Below are positions 1-8,080 of a DNA stretch of 61,033 nt, one piece after another. This DNA is from Ruminococcus sp. (lineage in GTDB: Bacteria; Bacillota; Clostridia; Oscillospirales; Acutalibacteraceae). The first letter of the stretch is position 1. Each line of letters begins with the position of its first letter. Both the position numbers and the translations under genes were made by a program. The DNA lies in NCBI GenBank assembly GCA_022779485.1, contig JALFTC010000010.1:1-61033 (forward strand), in the 5' to 3' direction. Below the pieces are notes generated by a model. It saw only the letters and a list, made by a program, of their open reading frames with translations. It did no database searches and was not told where the DNA came from.

Positions 1-387
1 AAGCCACTTGGCGAAACTCTCCTTACACCAACAAAGATATATGTTAAGCCTATCCTTGACCTTATCAGCAAGGTTGATGTTAAGGCTATTTCACATATCA
101 CAGGCGGTGGTTTCTACGAGAACATTCCAAGAATGTTAAAGGATGGACTCACCGCAAAAATTAAAAAGGATGCAGTTCCTGTACTTCCTATTTTCAAGGT
201 TATCGAGAGAGTCGGCAACATTCCTGAACACGATATGTTCAACACCTTTAATATGGGTATTGGTATGATTGTTGCTGTTTCAAAGGAAAATGCTGACAAA
301 GCTGTTGAAACACTAAAGGCTTTTGGTGAGGATGCTGTTGTTCTTGGCGAATTGATTGAGGGTAACGACGGAGTTGTATTTGAATAA
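1..387 (+). CDS. purM: Phosphoribosylformylglycinamidine cyclo-ligase (AIR synthetase), C-terminal part
   Basis: The gene enters from the left edge and is open from base 1 in this frame; only the last 128 codons are present. PurM closes the imidazole ring of AIR from FGAM with ATP in purine synthesis. The opening residues LGETLLTPTKIYVK and the following HITGGGFYENIPRM are the signature stretches of the C-terminal half of AIR synthetases (AIRS_C domain). The TAA stop overlaps the purN ATG by one base, so the two are translationally coupled and belong to one purine operon. The start and N-terminal half lie outside the window. Confidence 0.97.
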   Translation, partial: KPLGETLLTPTKIYVKPILDLISKVDVKAISHITGGGFYENIPRMLKDGLTAKIKKDAVPVLPIFKVIERVGNIPEHDMFNTFNMGIGMIVAVSKENADKAVETLKAFGEDAVVLGELIEGNDGVVFE

Positions 388-1013
388 TGAAAAATATTGC
401 TGTACTTGTTTCAGGCGGTGGCACTAATTTACAGGCTTTGATTGACGCACAAAATGACGGCATAATCAAAAGCGGAAAAATAACCTGTGTAATTTCTTCA
501 AACCCTGATGCATACGCACTTGAAAGGGCAAGAAATAATAATATAGACACTGCTGTTATCAGAAGAAAAGATTTTGAAACATTCCCTGAGTACGATTTGG
601 CACTTACTGAACTTCTAAAATCAAAGGGTGCAGATTTGGTTGTACTTGCAGGGTTTATGACAATTTTAGGTCATCAGGTGATTTCTAAATTTGAAAACAG
701 AATGATTAATATTCACCCGGCTTTGATTCCAAGCTTTTGCGGTGAGGGTTATTATGGCTTAAATGTTCACAAGGCTGTCTTAAAAAAGGGTGTAAAGCTC
801 TCCGGTGCAACTACCCATTTTGTCACAGAGGAATGTGATGCAGGTCCAATTATTATGCAAAGGGCAGTTGAGGTGAAAAATGACGACACTCCTGAAACTC
901 TGCAAAGAAGAATTATGGAAAATGTTGAGTGGAAAATACTCCCACTTTCAGTAGAACTGTTTTGCAGTGATAAAATAACGGTAAAAGATAACAAAACATA
1001 CATTATTGATTGA
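387..1013 (+). CDS. purN: Phosphoribosylglycinamide formyltransferase (GAR transformylase)
   Basis: A 208-residue protein of usual family length that transfers the formyl group of 10-formyl-THF to GAR in the cytoplasm. The N-terminal nucleotide-binding motif VLVSGGGTNLQALID is clear. The catalytic Asn108-x-His110 lies in INIHPALIPSF, and the catalytic Asp is Asp151 in EECDAGPIIMQ. The start codon overlaps the purM stop, and the stop lies 11 bases before the next gene's ATG. Together these indicate a tightly packed purine operon in the order purM-purN-cyclohydrolase-AICAR transformylase-purD. Confidence 0.97.
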   Translation: MKNIAVLVSGGGTNLQALIDAQNDGIIKSGKITCVISSNPDAYALERARNNNIDTAVIRRKDFETFPEYDLALTELLKSKGADLVVLAGFMTILGHQVISKFENRMINIHPALIPSFCGEGYYGLNVHKAVLKKGVKLSGATTHFVTEECDAGPIIMQRAVEVKNDDTPETLQRRIMENVEWKILPLSVELFCSDKITVKDNKTYIID

Positions 1014-1024
1014 GAGGTAGTAAG

Positions 1025-1741
1025 ATGAAAGCAATATCATTTTTTAAGGATCTTGAAAGCAATGCTTATCCGGGCAGAGGAATTATGCTTGGAAGAACAT
1101 CTGACGGTACAAAAGCTGTAATCACTTACTTTATTATGGGTAGAAGTGAAAACAGCCGTAACAGAGTGTTTATAGAAGATGGGGATGGCATTCGCACACA
1201 GGCATTTGACGAAAGCAAGCTTGTTGACCCATCCCTTATTATCTATGCACCTGTCAGAGTGCTTGGAAACAAGACTATTGTTACTAACGGTGACCAGACT
1301 GACACAGTTTATGACCTTATGAATCAGCAGATGACCTTTGAACAGTCACTTAGAACAAGAACCTTTGAGCCTGACGAGCCAAACTACACACCAAGAATTT
1401 CAGGTGTTATCAAGGTTGAGGACGGTAATATGAATATGGCTATGTCAATCCTTAAGAGTGACGGTGGCGACCCTGATTCAACACTTAGATATACTTTTGC
1501 TTACGATAACCCGCTACCGGGCAAGGGTAGATTTATCCACACATATATGGGTGACGGAAATCCTCTCCCAAGCTATGAGGGTGAACCAACACTTGTTGAA
1601 GTAGAAAATGATGATATTGATACCTTTGCAGAAAAGGTTTGGAATGCTCTGAATGTTGACAACAAGGTTTCTCTCTTTGTAAGATACATTGACCTTGCCA
1701 CAGGTGAAGCCGACTCAAGAATTATCAATAAAAATAAGTGA
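1025..1741 (+). CDS. purO: IMP cyclohydrolase, PurO-like family
   Basis: A protein of about 238 residues resembling the archaeal-type IMP cyclohydrolase family (PF07826, PurO) rather than the N-terminal domain of bacterial PurH. It carries the N-terminal YPGRGIMLGRTSDG and SRNRVF stretches typical of that family. The predicted reaction is FAICAR to IMP, the last step of purine synthesis. The ATG at 1025 is preceded by GAGAGG; a TTG at 1010 in the same frame would add five residues but has no ribosome site. The next gene encodes only the AICAR transformylase half, so the two single-domain proteins together replace bifunctional PurH. The family call is by recognition; function is inferred from context. 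Confidence 0.85.
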   Translation: MKAISFFKDLESNAYPGRGIMLGRTSDGTKAVITYFIMGRSENSRNRVFIEDGDGIRTQAFDESKLVDPSLIIYAPVRVLGNKTIVTNGDQTDTVYDLMNQQMTFEQSLRTRTFEPDEPNYTPRISGVIKVEDGNMNMAMSILKSDGGDPDSTLRYTFAYDNPLPGKGRFIHTYMGDGNPLPSYEGEPTLVEVENDDIDTFAEKVWNALNVDNKVSLFVRYIDLATGEADSRIINKNK

Positions 1742-1751
1742 GGAGAACACA

Positions 1752-2930
1752 ATGAAAGAATTAGAACTTAAATACGGTTGTAATCCAAATCAAAAGCCTT
1801 CTAAAATCTTTATGAAGGACGATAGCGAACTTCCTATTGAGGTACTTAACGGTAAGCCCGGTTACATCAACTTTCTTGATGCTTTTAACAGCTGGCAGCT
1901 TGTTAAGGAACTAAAGGCGGCAACAGGACTTCCTGCCGCTGCATCCTTTAAGCATGTTTCACCGGCAGGTGCTGCTGTTGCCACTGAACTTTCCGACACT
2001 CTTAAAAAGATATATTTTGTAGATGATTTGGAGCTTTCTCCTATTGCGTCAGCTTATGCCAAGGCAAGAGGTGCCGACCGTATGAGCTCCTACGGTGACT
2101 GGGCGGCTCTTTCTGATGTTTGCGACAAGGAAACAGCACTTCTGTTACAGAGGGAGGTTTCTGACGGAATTATTGCACCGGGCTACACAGACGAGGCTCT
2201 GGAAATTCTAAAATCCAAGAGAAAGGGTACTTACAACATTGTAAAGATTGACCCTGACTATGTTCCGGCTCCTCAGGAATATAAGGATGTTTTCGGCATT
2301 ACTTTCCAGCAGGGAAGAAACGAACTGAAAATTGACGAGGAATTTTTAACTCAAAACATAATTACAGATAATAAGGAACTCCCTGACTCTGCAAAGAGAG
2401 ATTTGCTTATCTCCTTAATTACACTAAAATATACACAGTCAAACTCTGTTTGCTACTGTAAGGACGGACAGGCTATCGGTGTTGGTGCCGGACAGCAGTC
2501 AAGAATACACTGCACCCGTCTTGCAGGTAACAAGGCTGACATTTGGTACCTTAGACAGCATCCAAAGTGCCTTAACCTACCTTTTAAGGAGGGCATCAGA
2601 AGACCTGACAGAGATAACACTATTGATGTATATATTTCCGATGATTATGAAGATGTGCTAAGGGACGGTACTTGGGAACTGTTCTTTACAGAAAAGCCTG
2701 AGCCTCTTACAAGAGAAGAAAAGAAAGAGTGGCTCAGCACATTCACAGGTGTTTCACTTGGCAGTGACGCATTCTTCCCATTTGGCGACAACATTGAAAG
2801 AGCAAAGAGAAGCGGTGTTCAGTACATTGCTGAACCGGGCGGCTCAATAAGAGATGATAATGTTATCGAAACCTGCAACAAGTACAATATGACAATGTGC
2901 TTTACAGGAATCAGACTTTTCCATCATTAA
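1752..2930 (+). CDS. purH: AICAR transformylase as a free-standing enzyme (PurH C-terminal domain only)
   Basis: 392 residues matching only the AICAR formyltransferase half of PurH; no MGS-like IMP cyclohydrolase domain is fused. It formylates AICAR to FAICAR with 10-formyl-THF. Seen in the sequence: ELKYGCNPNQKPS near the N-terminus, the catalytic Lys67-His68 pair in SFKHVSPAGAAV, the SNSVCYC stretch, and GVGAGQQSRIHCTRLAG in the C-terminal half. The ATG at 1752 follows GTGAGGAGAACACA, so upstream in-frame codons from 1689 are not used. It starts 10 bases after the PurO-like gene, which supplies the missing cyclohydrolase step. Confidence 0.93.
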   Translation: MKELELKYGCNPNQKPSKIFMKDDSELPIEVLNGKPGYINFLDAFNSWQLVKELKAATGLPAAASFKHVSPAGAAVATELSDTLKKIYFVDDLELSPIASAYAKARGADRMSSYGDWAALSDVCDKETALLLQREVSDGIIAPGYTDEALEILKSKRKGTYNIVKIDPDYVPAPQEYKDVFGITFQQGRNELKIDEEFLTQNIITDNKELPDSAKRDLLISLITLKYTQSNSVCYCKDGQAIGVGAGQQSRIHCTRLAGNKADIWYLRQHPKCLNLPFKEGIRRPDRDNTIDVYISDDYEDVLRDGTWELFFTEKPEPLTREEKKEWLSTFTGVSLGSDAFFPFGDNIERAKRSGVQYIAEPGGSIRDDNVIETCNKYNMTMCFTGIRLFHH

Positions 2931-2941
2931 TGAGGTGCAGT

Positions 2942-4207
2942 ATGAATGTATTGATGATTGGTTCAGGCGGTAGAGAACACGCTTTAATTAAAAAAATTCT
3001 TGAAAGTCCAAGACTTGAAAAGATTTACTGTGCACCGGGTAACGGCGGTATATCAAGGGATGCAATCGCAGTTGACATTCCTGTTACCGACAAGGAAAAA
3101 ATGGTTGCTTTTGCTTTGGAAAATAAAATCGACTTGGCATTTGTTGCACCTGACGACCCTCTTGCAGACGGAATGGTAGACGACTTTGAAAAGGCAGGAA
3201 TCAGGGCATTTGGCCCTAATGCAAAGGCTGCTGTTATTGAGGCATCAAAGGTATTTTCTAAAAACCTTATGAAGAAGTACGGTATTCCTACGGCACAATA
3301 CGAGGTTTTCGATAATTCGGAAAAGGCTATTTCTTGGATTAAAGAAAACAATATGGCTCCTTGTGTTGTTAAGGCTGACGGCTTGGCACTTGGTAAGGGC
3401 GTCCTTATCTGCCAAACCATTGAAGATGCAGTTAATGCCGTAAAAACAATAATGGAGGACAAAAAATTCGGTGCATCAGGCAACAACATTGTTGTTGAAG
3501 AATTTTTAACAGGCCCCGAAGTTTCTGTTCTTTCATTCACAGACGGTAAAACAGTTAAGCCTATGGTTAGCTCAAAGGACCACAAGAGAGCATATGACAA
3601 TGACGAAGGTCTTAACACCGGCGGTATGGGTACTATAAGCCCTAACCCTTACTACACAGACGAGCTTGCAAAGCAGTGTATGGAGGAAATTTTTGTTCCA
3701 ACCGTTAAGGCTATGAGTGAAGAGGGCAGACCTTTCAAGGGTTGCCTGTACTTTGGACTTATGATGACACCAAAGGGGCCAAAGGTTATTGAGTATAATG
3801 CCCGTTTTGGCGACCCTGAAGCACAGGTTGTACTTCCAAGACTAAAGACAGATTTGCTTGATATTTGTGATGCTGTAATTGACGAAAAACTTGATGAGGT
3901 TGATATAGAGTGGTCAGAAGAGCCTACTGCCTGTGTTGTAATGGCAAGTGGCGGTTACCCTGAATCATACAAAAAGGGCATTGAAATGTTCGGTATGGAC
4001 GACAAGGGTCAGGTTGAGGGCGCTACTGTTTATCACGCTGGAACAAAGTATGAGAACGGCAAATTCTACACAAATGGCGGTAGAGTTCTTGGTGTTACTG
4101 CAAAGGGCAAGAGCCTTGATGATGCACTTGAAAAGGCATATTCCGCTGTTAAGAAGATTTCTTTTGAGGGTGCTCATTACAGAACCGACATTGGCAGAAC
4201 TAAATAA
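2942..4207 (+). CDS. purD: Phosphoribosylamine-glycine ligase (GAR synthetase)
   Basis: 421 residues, usual for PurD. It joins glycine to phosphoribosylamine with ATP. The N-domain starts MNVLMIGSGGREHAL; the ATP-grasp core contains KADGLALGKGV, VVEEFLTGPEVSVLSF and LNTGGMGTISP; YNARFGDPEAQVVLPRL carries the metal-binding Glu/Asn region. The ATG at 2942 has a TGAGGTG ribosome site; an in-frame upstream ATG at 2897 lies inside the previous gene and is rejected. The N-domain loop VAPDDPLADGMVD replaces the more common GPEAPL form. Last gene of the purine operon, followed at once by a strong terminator. Confidence 0.96.
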   Translation: MNVLMIGSGGREHALIKKILESPRLEKIYCAPGNGGISRDAIAVDIPVTDKEKMVAFALENKIDLAFVAPDDPLADGMVDDFEKAGIRAFGPNAKAAVIEASKVFSKNLMKKYGIPTAQYEVFDNSEKAISWIKENNMAPCVVKADGLALGKGVLICQTIEDAVNAVKTIMEDKKFGASGNNIVVEEFLTGPEVSVLSFTDGKTVKPMVSSKDHKRAYDNDEGLNTGGMGTISPNPYYTDELAKQCMEEIFVPTVKAMSEEGRPFKGCLYFGLMMTPKGPKVIEYNARFGDPEAQVVLPRLKTDLLDICDAVIDEKLDEVDIEWSEEPTACVVMASGGYPESYKKGIEMFGMDDKGQVEGATVYHAGTKYENGKFYTNGGRVLGVTAKGKSLDDALEKAYSAVKKISFEGAHYRTDIGRTK

Positions 4208-4220
4208 TTTATAACTACGC

Positions 4221-4262
4221 AGACTATTAGGGTGGAATTTTTTCATCCTAATAGTTTTGTTT
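4221..4262 (+). terminator. Rho-independent terminator of the purine operon
   Basis: A perfect 9-bp stem (4223-4231 with 4247-4255), extended by inner and outer pairs including wobble to about 15 bp, followed by TTTTGTTTTG. It sits 14 bases after the purD stop. Confidence 0.9.
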
Positions 4263-4268
4263 TGTGTA

Positions 4269-4297
4269 TTGACTGAAAATGAAATTAATTTTATAAT
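4269..4297 (+). promoter_or_regulatory. Sigma-A promoter of mtaB
   Basis: TTGACT at 4269-4274, 17-bp spacer, TATAAT at 4292-4297. It lies directly after the purine terminator and 40 bases before the mtaB ATG, marking a separate transcription unit. Confidence 0.88.
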
Positions 4298-4336
4298 CGT
4301 AGTAAAACAAAGTATCCTAAAAAGGAGAAACTTTTA

Positions 4337-5623
4337 ATGACTTTTAAAATTATCACCCTTGGATGTAAGGTTAATCAGTATGAATCCCAGGTAATGACCG
4401 AAATTATGCTAAAGGACGGTTTTTCTTTAGTTCAAGAAGATGATCCTGCTGATATTTACATAATAAATACCTGTACCGTTACAGCAGTTAGTGACAGTAA
4501 AAACAGGAAAATTATACGCAGATTAAGGCGGAATAATGAAAATTCCATAATTGTGGTTACAGGCTGTATGTCACAGGCTTTCCCTGAAGATGATGTGTAT
4601 AAAATCTGCGATATTGTTGTTGGCAACACCAGCAGAAAGAACATTTCAAAGCTCATAAAGGAATACATCACTGACAACAACAGATTTGTAGATGTTGAGA
4701 TGCACACCACAGGAGAAAAGTTTGAGCCTATTAAAATTTCTGATTTTGAAGAGAGAACAAGAGCGCAAATTAAAATCGAGGACGGTTGCAACCGTTTTTG
4801 TGCCTATTGTATCATACCCTATGCAAGGGGCAGAGTGCGTTCAAAAGACCTTGGTGAATTAAAAGAAGAGGCAGTCACACTTGCATCAAAGGGATATAAG
4901 GAGATTGTCCTTGTGGGAATTAACCTTTCCTGCTTTGGACAGGACACAAATCTTAATTTGTGTGATGCAGTTGAAACTGTTGCAGATGTAGAGGGGATAG
5001 AAAGGGTGCGTTTAAGCTCCTTGGAGCCTGAAAGACTTGACCCTGAATTTATCGCCCGACTTGCAAAATGCAAAAAGCTGTGCCCTCATTTTCACCTTTC
5101 TCTCCAGTCAGGCTGTGACGAAACCTTAAAGAGAATGAACAGGCATTATTCTTCAAAGGAATATTCAGAGATTGTAAATAACCTTAGAAATGCCTTTAAA
5201 GACTGTGCAATTACAACTGATGTAATGGTTGGATTTGCAGGGGAAACTGATGAAGAATTTGAAAAATCCCTCAATTTTGTTCATTCAATTAAGTTTGCAA
5301 AGGTGCATACCTTTATTTACAGCAGAAGAAAGGGTACAAAGGGCGACCTTATGCCTAATCAGGTTGACCCTTCAATTAAAAATGAAAGAAGTAAAAAGCT
5401 TATTGAAGTAACACTTAACGACAGAAAAGAGTTCCTGAAAAATCAAGTAGGGAATACATATTCTGTTCTCTTTGAGAGAAAGCGCCCCGAGGGGTACTGG
5501 GAGGGTTACACTATGAACTACACTCCTGTGCATATTTATTCCGATGATGACCTTGCAAATAAGATTTTAGATGTAAAAATCACTAAAGCATATGACGACC
5601 ACTGCGATGGTAAATTAGTTTAA
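4337..5623 (+). CDS. mtaB: tRNA t6A37 methylthiotransferase MtaB
   Basis: 428-residue radical SAM enzyme that converts t6A to ms2t6A at position 37 of ANN-decoding tRNAs. The UPF0004 domain binds a second Fe-S cluster through Cys10 (TLGCKVNQYE), Cys46 (NTCTVT) and Cys77 (TGCMSQ). The radical SAM cluster ligands are Cys151, Cys155 and Cys158 in CNRFCAYCIIPYARG, followed by a C-terminal TRAM-like region. TLGCKVNQYES is typical of MtaB rather than MiaB or RimO. Ribosome site AAGGAGAAA; own promoter and upstream terminator. Its last 9 bases overlap the end of the convergent GHL10 gene. Confidence 0.94.
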   Translation: MTFKIITLGCKVNQYESQVMTEIMLKDGFSLVQEDDPADIYIINTCTVTAVSDSKNRKIIRRLRRNNENSIIVVTGCMSQAFPEDDVYKICDIVVGNTSRKNISKLIKEYITDNNRFVDVEMHTTGEKFEPIKISDFEERTRAQIKIEDGCNRFCAYCIIPYARGRVRSKDLGELKEEAVTLASKGYKEIVLVGINLSCFGQDTNLNLCDAVETVADVEGIERVRLSSLEPERLDPEFIARLAKCKKLCPHFHLSLQSGCDETLKRMNRHYSSKEYSEIVNNLRNAFKDCAITTDVMVGFAGETDEEFEKSLNFVHSIKFAKVHTFIYSRRKGTKGDLMPNQVDPSIKNERSKKLIEVTLNDRKEFLKNQVGNTYSVLFERKRPEGYWEGYTMNYTPVHIYSDDDLANKILDVKITKAYDDHCDGKLV

Positions 5624-6856
5624 TTCCTTTACAAGATTTTTGATTTCTTTTTTAGCACAAGATTCTTTTAAGGAATTATAACTGTATAGCATAATGCCGT
5701 TATACTTCTTATTTACTGCGATTTTGTATTCCTTTTGCAAAATATCGTCAAAATCTTCCCATGTGCCCTCGTCATTGTCCGTACCGGCTTTATATCCTGC
5801 AAGACCGGAATAAATCACTAAATCATTATTCTTTTTGACTTTATTCCAGCTGTCTATGGCGTCCTCGTATGCCAATGCCGGATTGTCAAGGCTGTAATAC
5901 AGTTGAGGGCATATGTAGTCTATATAGCCCATTTGTGAGCACCAGGTTTTCACATCTGCATATATTTCATTATTATTCTTAATGTTGCCCTGTGGGGAAA
6001 TTCCAAACATAACATTATCTTTCGAGGAATGTACAGCCTTGTATGTTTCTTTAATTAGCTTATTTACATTGTCCTTTCTCCACCGTGATAATTTCATAGC
6101 GTCACCATTTTGAGCCTTTAGATAGCTGTTGTATTCTTCACTATCAAAGTTTTTGTCCTTGGTAGGGTAGAAGTAATCGTCAAACTGGATGCCATCTACA
6201 TCGTAGTTTTCTATAATTTCCTTTACACCGTTTTCAATCAATTCCCTTGCTTTCTTTATAGCGGGATTTATGTAAATGCCTGTGTCTGTTTTAACACCTA
6301 TTGAGTTATCCTTAACATATGGGTTATCGTCACTTAACTTTGACGGTGTATTGTTTGTGGATATTCTAAAGGGATTTACCCATGCGTGAATTTGAATTCC
6401 GTTTTCGTGACATTTTTGGCACATATAATTTAGTGCGTCATATTCAGGGTCTTTGCCCTGTGTACCGCTTAAAATATGTGAATGTGGATAGTATTTTGAG
6501 TAATATAATGCGTCTGAAAATGGTCTTACCTGTACAATTAATGCGTTAAAACCGCATTTTATGGCATCACTGACTATTGTATCAAATTTATTTTTAAAGG
6601 CACTATAACTCCTGTCGGTGTCGCTCATATCAAGCTCCATATAAGTGACCCATAAGCCTTTCATAATTTCGTTATCTTTCTTATTTTGATTACTAACAGT
6701 CTTTGTTGTTGTTACAGTTGTTGTTTCTGCTACTTTATTTACTGCAACACTTTTTGTGTCAGTAGGTGTTATTTTGTAGCTGTTCAGGGTAACTGCGGCA
6801 ATAAGCATAGCAACAGCAAACATAGAAAGGCAAATTTTGTATTTCAAATTAAACAT
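5615..6856 (-). CDS. Membrane-anchored GHL10 (family 10-like) glycoside hydrolase, YngK-like
   Basis: 413 residues. A signal-anchor segment (about residues 7-27) is followed by a Thr/Val-rich linker to about residue 60, then a TIM-barrel GHL10 domain (PF02638, formerly DUF187). Recognisable stretches are GLWVTYMELDMSD, GFNALIVQVRPFSDALY, HAWVNPFRIS, DGIQFDDYFYP and FGISPQGNIKNN; the Asp-Asp of QFDDYF and acidic residues near the barrel rim are candidate catalysts. Characterised relatives act on peptidoglycan or other extracellular glycans. No good ribosome site is visible: GGGAG abuts the ATG directly. The start is 15 bases from the divergent DUF1294 gene. Confidence 0.85.
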   Translation of the reverse strand: MFNLKYKICLSMFAVAMLIAAVTLNSYKITPTDTKSVAVNKVAETTTVTTTKTVSNQNKKDNEIMKGLWVTYMELDMSDTDRSYSAFKNKFDTIVSDAIKCGFNALIVQVRPFSDALYYSKYYPHSHILSGTQGKDPEYDALNYMCQKCHENGIQIHAWVNPFRISTNNTPSKLSDDNPYVKDNSIGVKTDTGIYINPAIKKARELIENGVKEIIENYDVDGIQFDDYFYPTKDKNFDSEEYNSYLKAQNGDAMKLSRWRKDNVNKLIKETYKAVHSSKDNVMFGISPQGNIKNNNEIYADVKTWCSQMGYIDYICPQLYYSLDNPALAYEDAIDSWNKVKKNNDLVIYSGLAGYKAGTDNDEGTWEDFDDILQKEYKIAVNKKYNGIMLYSYNSLKESCAKKEIKNLVKELN

Positions 6857-6871
6857 CTCCCGAGGTTAAAA

Positions 6872-7153
6872 ATGATTTCAGTTATTTTTATAATTTATCT
6901 CTTATCAATTAATTTTGTTGCGTTTTTGCTGACATATTACGATAAAAAAGCAAGTAAAGTAGGACTTAGACGAGTAAGAGAAAATACCCTTATGCTTATA
7001 GCTTTATTAGGTGGCTCTGCGGCTATGTACATTACAATGAAAATGATTCACCACAAAACAAAGGTTTCCCTCTTTATGGTTGGACTACCATTTATCTTTG
7101 TAATTGAGATGATTCTTGTAATTTTCATTGCTCGTTCATTACATATATTTTAA
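6872..7153 (+). CDS. DUF1294 family small membrane protein
   Basis: 93 residues with about three transmembrane segments (roughly residues 2-19, 37-54 and 65-86). The conserved polar stretch YDKKASKVGLRRVRENTL between the first two is characteristic of DUF1294 (PF06961). Function is unknown. The ATG at 6872 with GAGG just upstream is chosen; the open frame extends further upstream but only as antisense of the GHL10 Thr-rich linker. It is followed after 2 bases by the pseudouridine synthase gene and is probably cotranscribed with it. Confidence 0.85.
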   Translation: MISVIFIIYLLSINFVAFLLTYYDKKASKVGLRRVRENTLMLIALLGGSAAMYITMKMIHHKTKVSLFMVGLPFIFVIEMILVIFIARSLHIF

Positions 7154-7155
7154 TT

Positions 7156-8019
7156 ATGGATAATATCTTATTTTTTGATGTACCAAAGGAATATGACGGT
7201 GCTATTTGCAAGGAATTTTTAAAAAAGTATTGTAATATCTCTTCACGACTAATTACAAAGCTTGTCAGGACGGAAAATGGAATTACAAGGGACGGTAAGC
7301 TTATCCGCACTATTGATTCGGTGCATTTTGGTGATAAAATAGAGATAAAACTCCCAAGTGACAACAATGAGATTGAGCCTGTTTCAGGTGAGCTTGACAT
7401 AAAATTTGAGGATAAGCATATCCTTGTTGTCGATAAACCGCCTAATATGCCTGTTCACCCAACAAAAAATCACCAAAGAGATACCCTTGCAAACATTGTT
7501 AGGTATTACGCAATGAGTAAGGGTGAGGACTATACCTTTAGGGTAATTAACAGGATTGACAGGGATACTTCCGGTCTTGTTATTATTGCTAAGGACAGAT
7601 TTACTGCAAATGGGCTAAAGGGTTTATATAAAGAATATACAGCAGTTTGCCAAGGAAATATTGTCGAAGACGGAACTGTTGATAAAAATATACGCCTAAA
7701 GCCTGACAGCAAAATGGTTAGGGAAGTAAATAAGGACGGTGCAAGGGCAGTTACACATTACTATGTATTAACAAGGAATAAAGAATATTCACTTGTCCGC
7801 TGTGTCCTTGAAACAGGGAGAACACATCAAATCCGCTGTCATATGAGTTATTTGGGTTATCCACTTGCAGGGGATGAGTTATACGGCGGAAACAGAGATA
7901 ATATCAGCCGTCAGGCACTACATTGCTCATCCTTAAAGTTTATTCATCCTGTTACAAAACAGGATGTTGAAGTGAGAAGTGAGTTACCTGACGATATGAA
8001 ATCTTTAATAAATTATTGA
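7156..8019 (+). CDS. RluA-family pseudouridine synthase
   Basis: 287 residues: an S4-like N-terminal part (about 15-75) and an RluA catalytic domain. The catalytic Asp is Asp135 in NRIDRDTSGLVIIAK, with Asn where HRLD-type enzymes have His. GRTHQIRCHMSYLGYPLAGDELYGG is the C-terminal signature. It isomerises uridines in rRNA or tRNA; the target position cannot be read from sequence, and RluD/YlyB-like is the nearest guess. No clear Shine-Dalgarno precedes the ATG, which lies 2 bases after the DUF1294 stop, so translation is likely coupled. Its stop codon overlaps the -35 box of ilvE. Confidence 0.9.
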   Translation: MDNILFFDVPKEYDGAICKEFLKKYCNISSRLITKLVRTENGITRDGKLIRTIDSVHFGDKIEIKLPSDNNEIEPVSGELDIKFEDKHILVVDKPPNMPVHPTKNHQRDTLANIVRYYAMSKGEDYTFRVINRIDRDTSGLVIIAKDRFTANGLKGLYKEYTAVCQGNIVEDGTVDKNIRLKPDSKMVREVNKDGARAVTHYYVLTRNKEYSLVRCVLETGRTHQIRCHMSYLGYPLAGDELYGGNRDNISRQALHCSSLKFIHPVTKQDVEVRSELPDDMKSLINY

Positions 8020-8043
8020 CAGTTGAATTATTTGTGATAGAAT
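8016..8043 (+). promoter_or_regulatory. Sigma-A promoter of ilvE
   Basis: TTGACA at 8016-8021, 16-bp spacer, TAGAAT at 8038-8043. The -35 box includes the stop codon of the upstream gene. Confidence 0.85.
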
Positions 8044-8080
8044 ATATATAGAGTTCATTTACGGAAAGGTCGTAATAACA

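Noticed and set aside
3025..3618. 197-codon minus-strand ORF opposite purD
   Set aside because: Shadow of the purD ATP-grasp region; no ribosome site.
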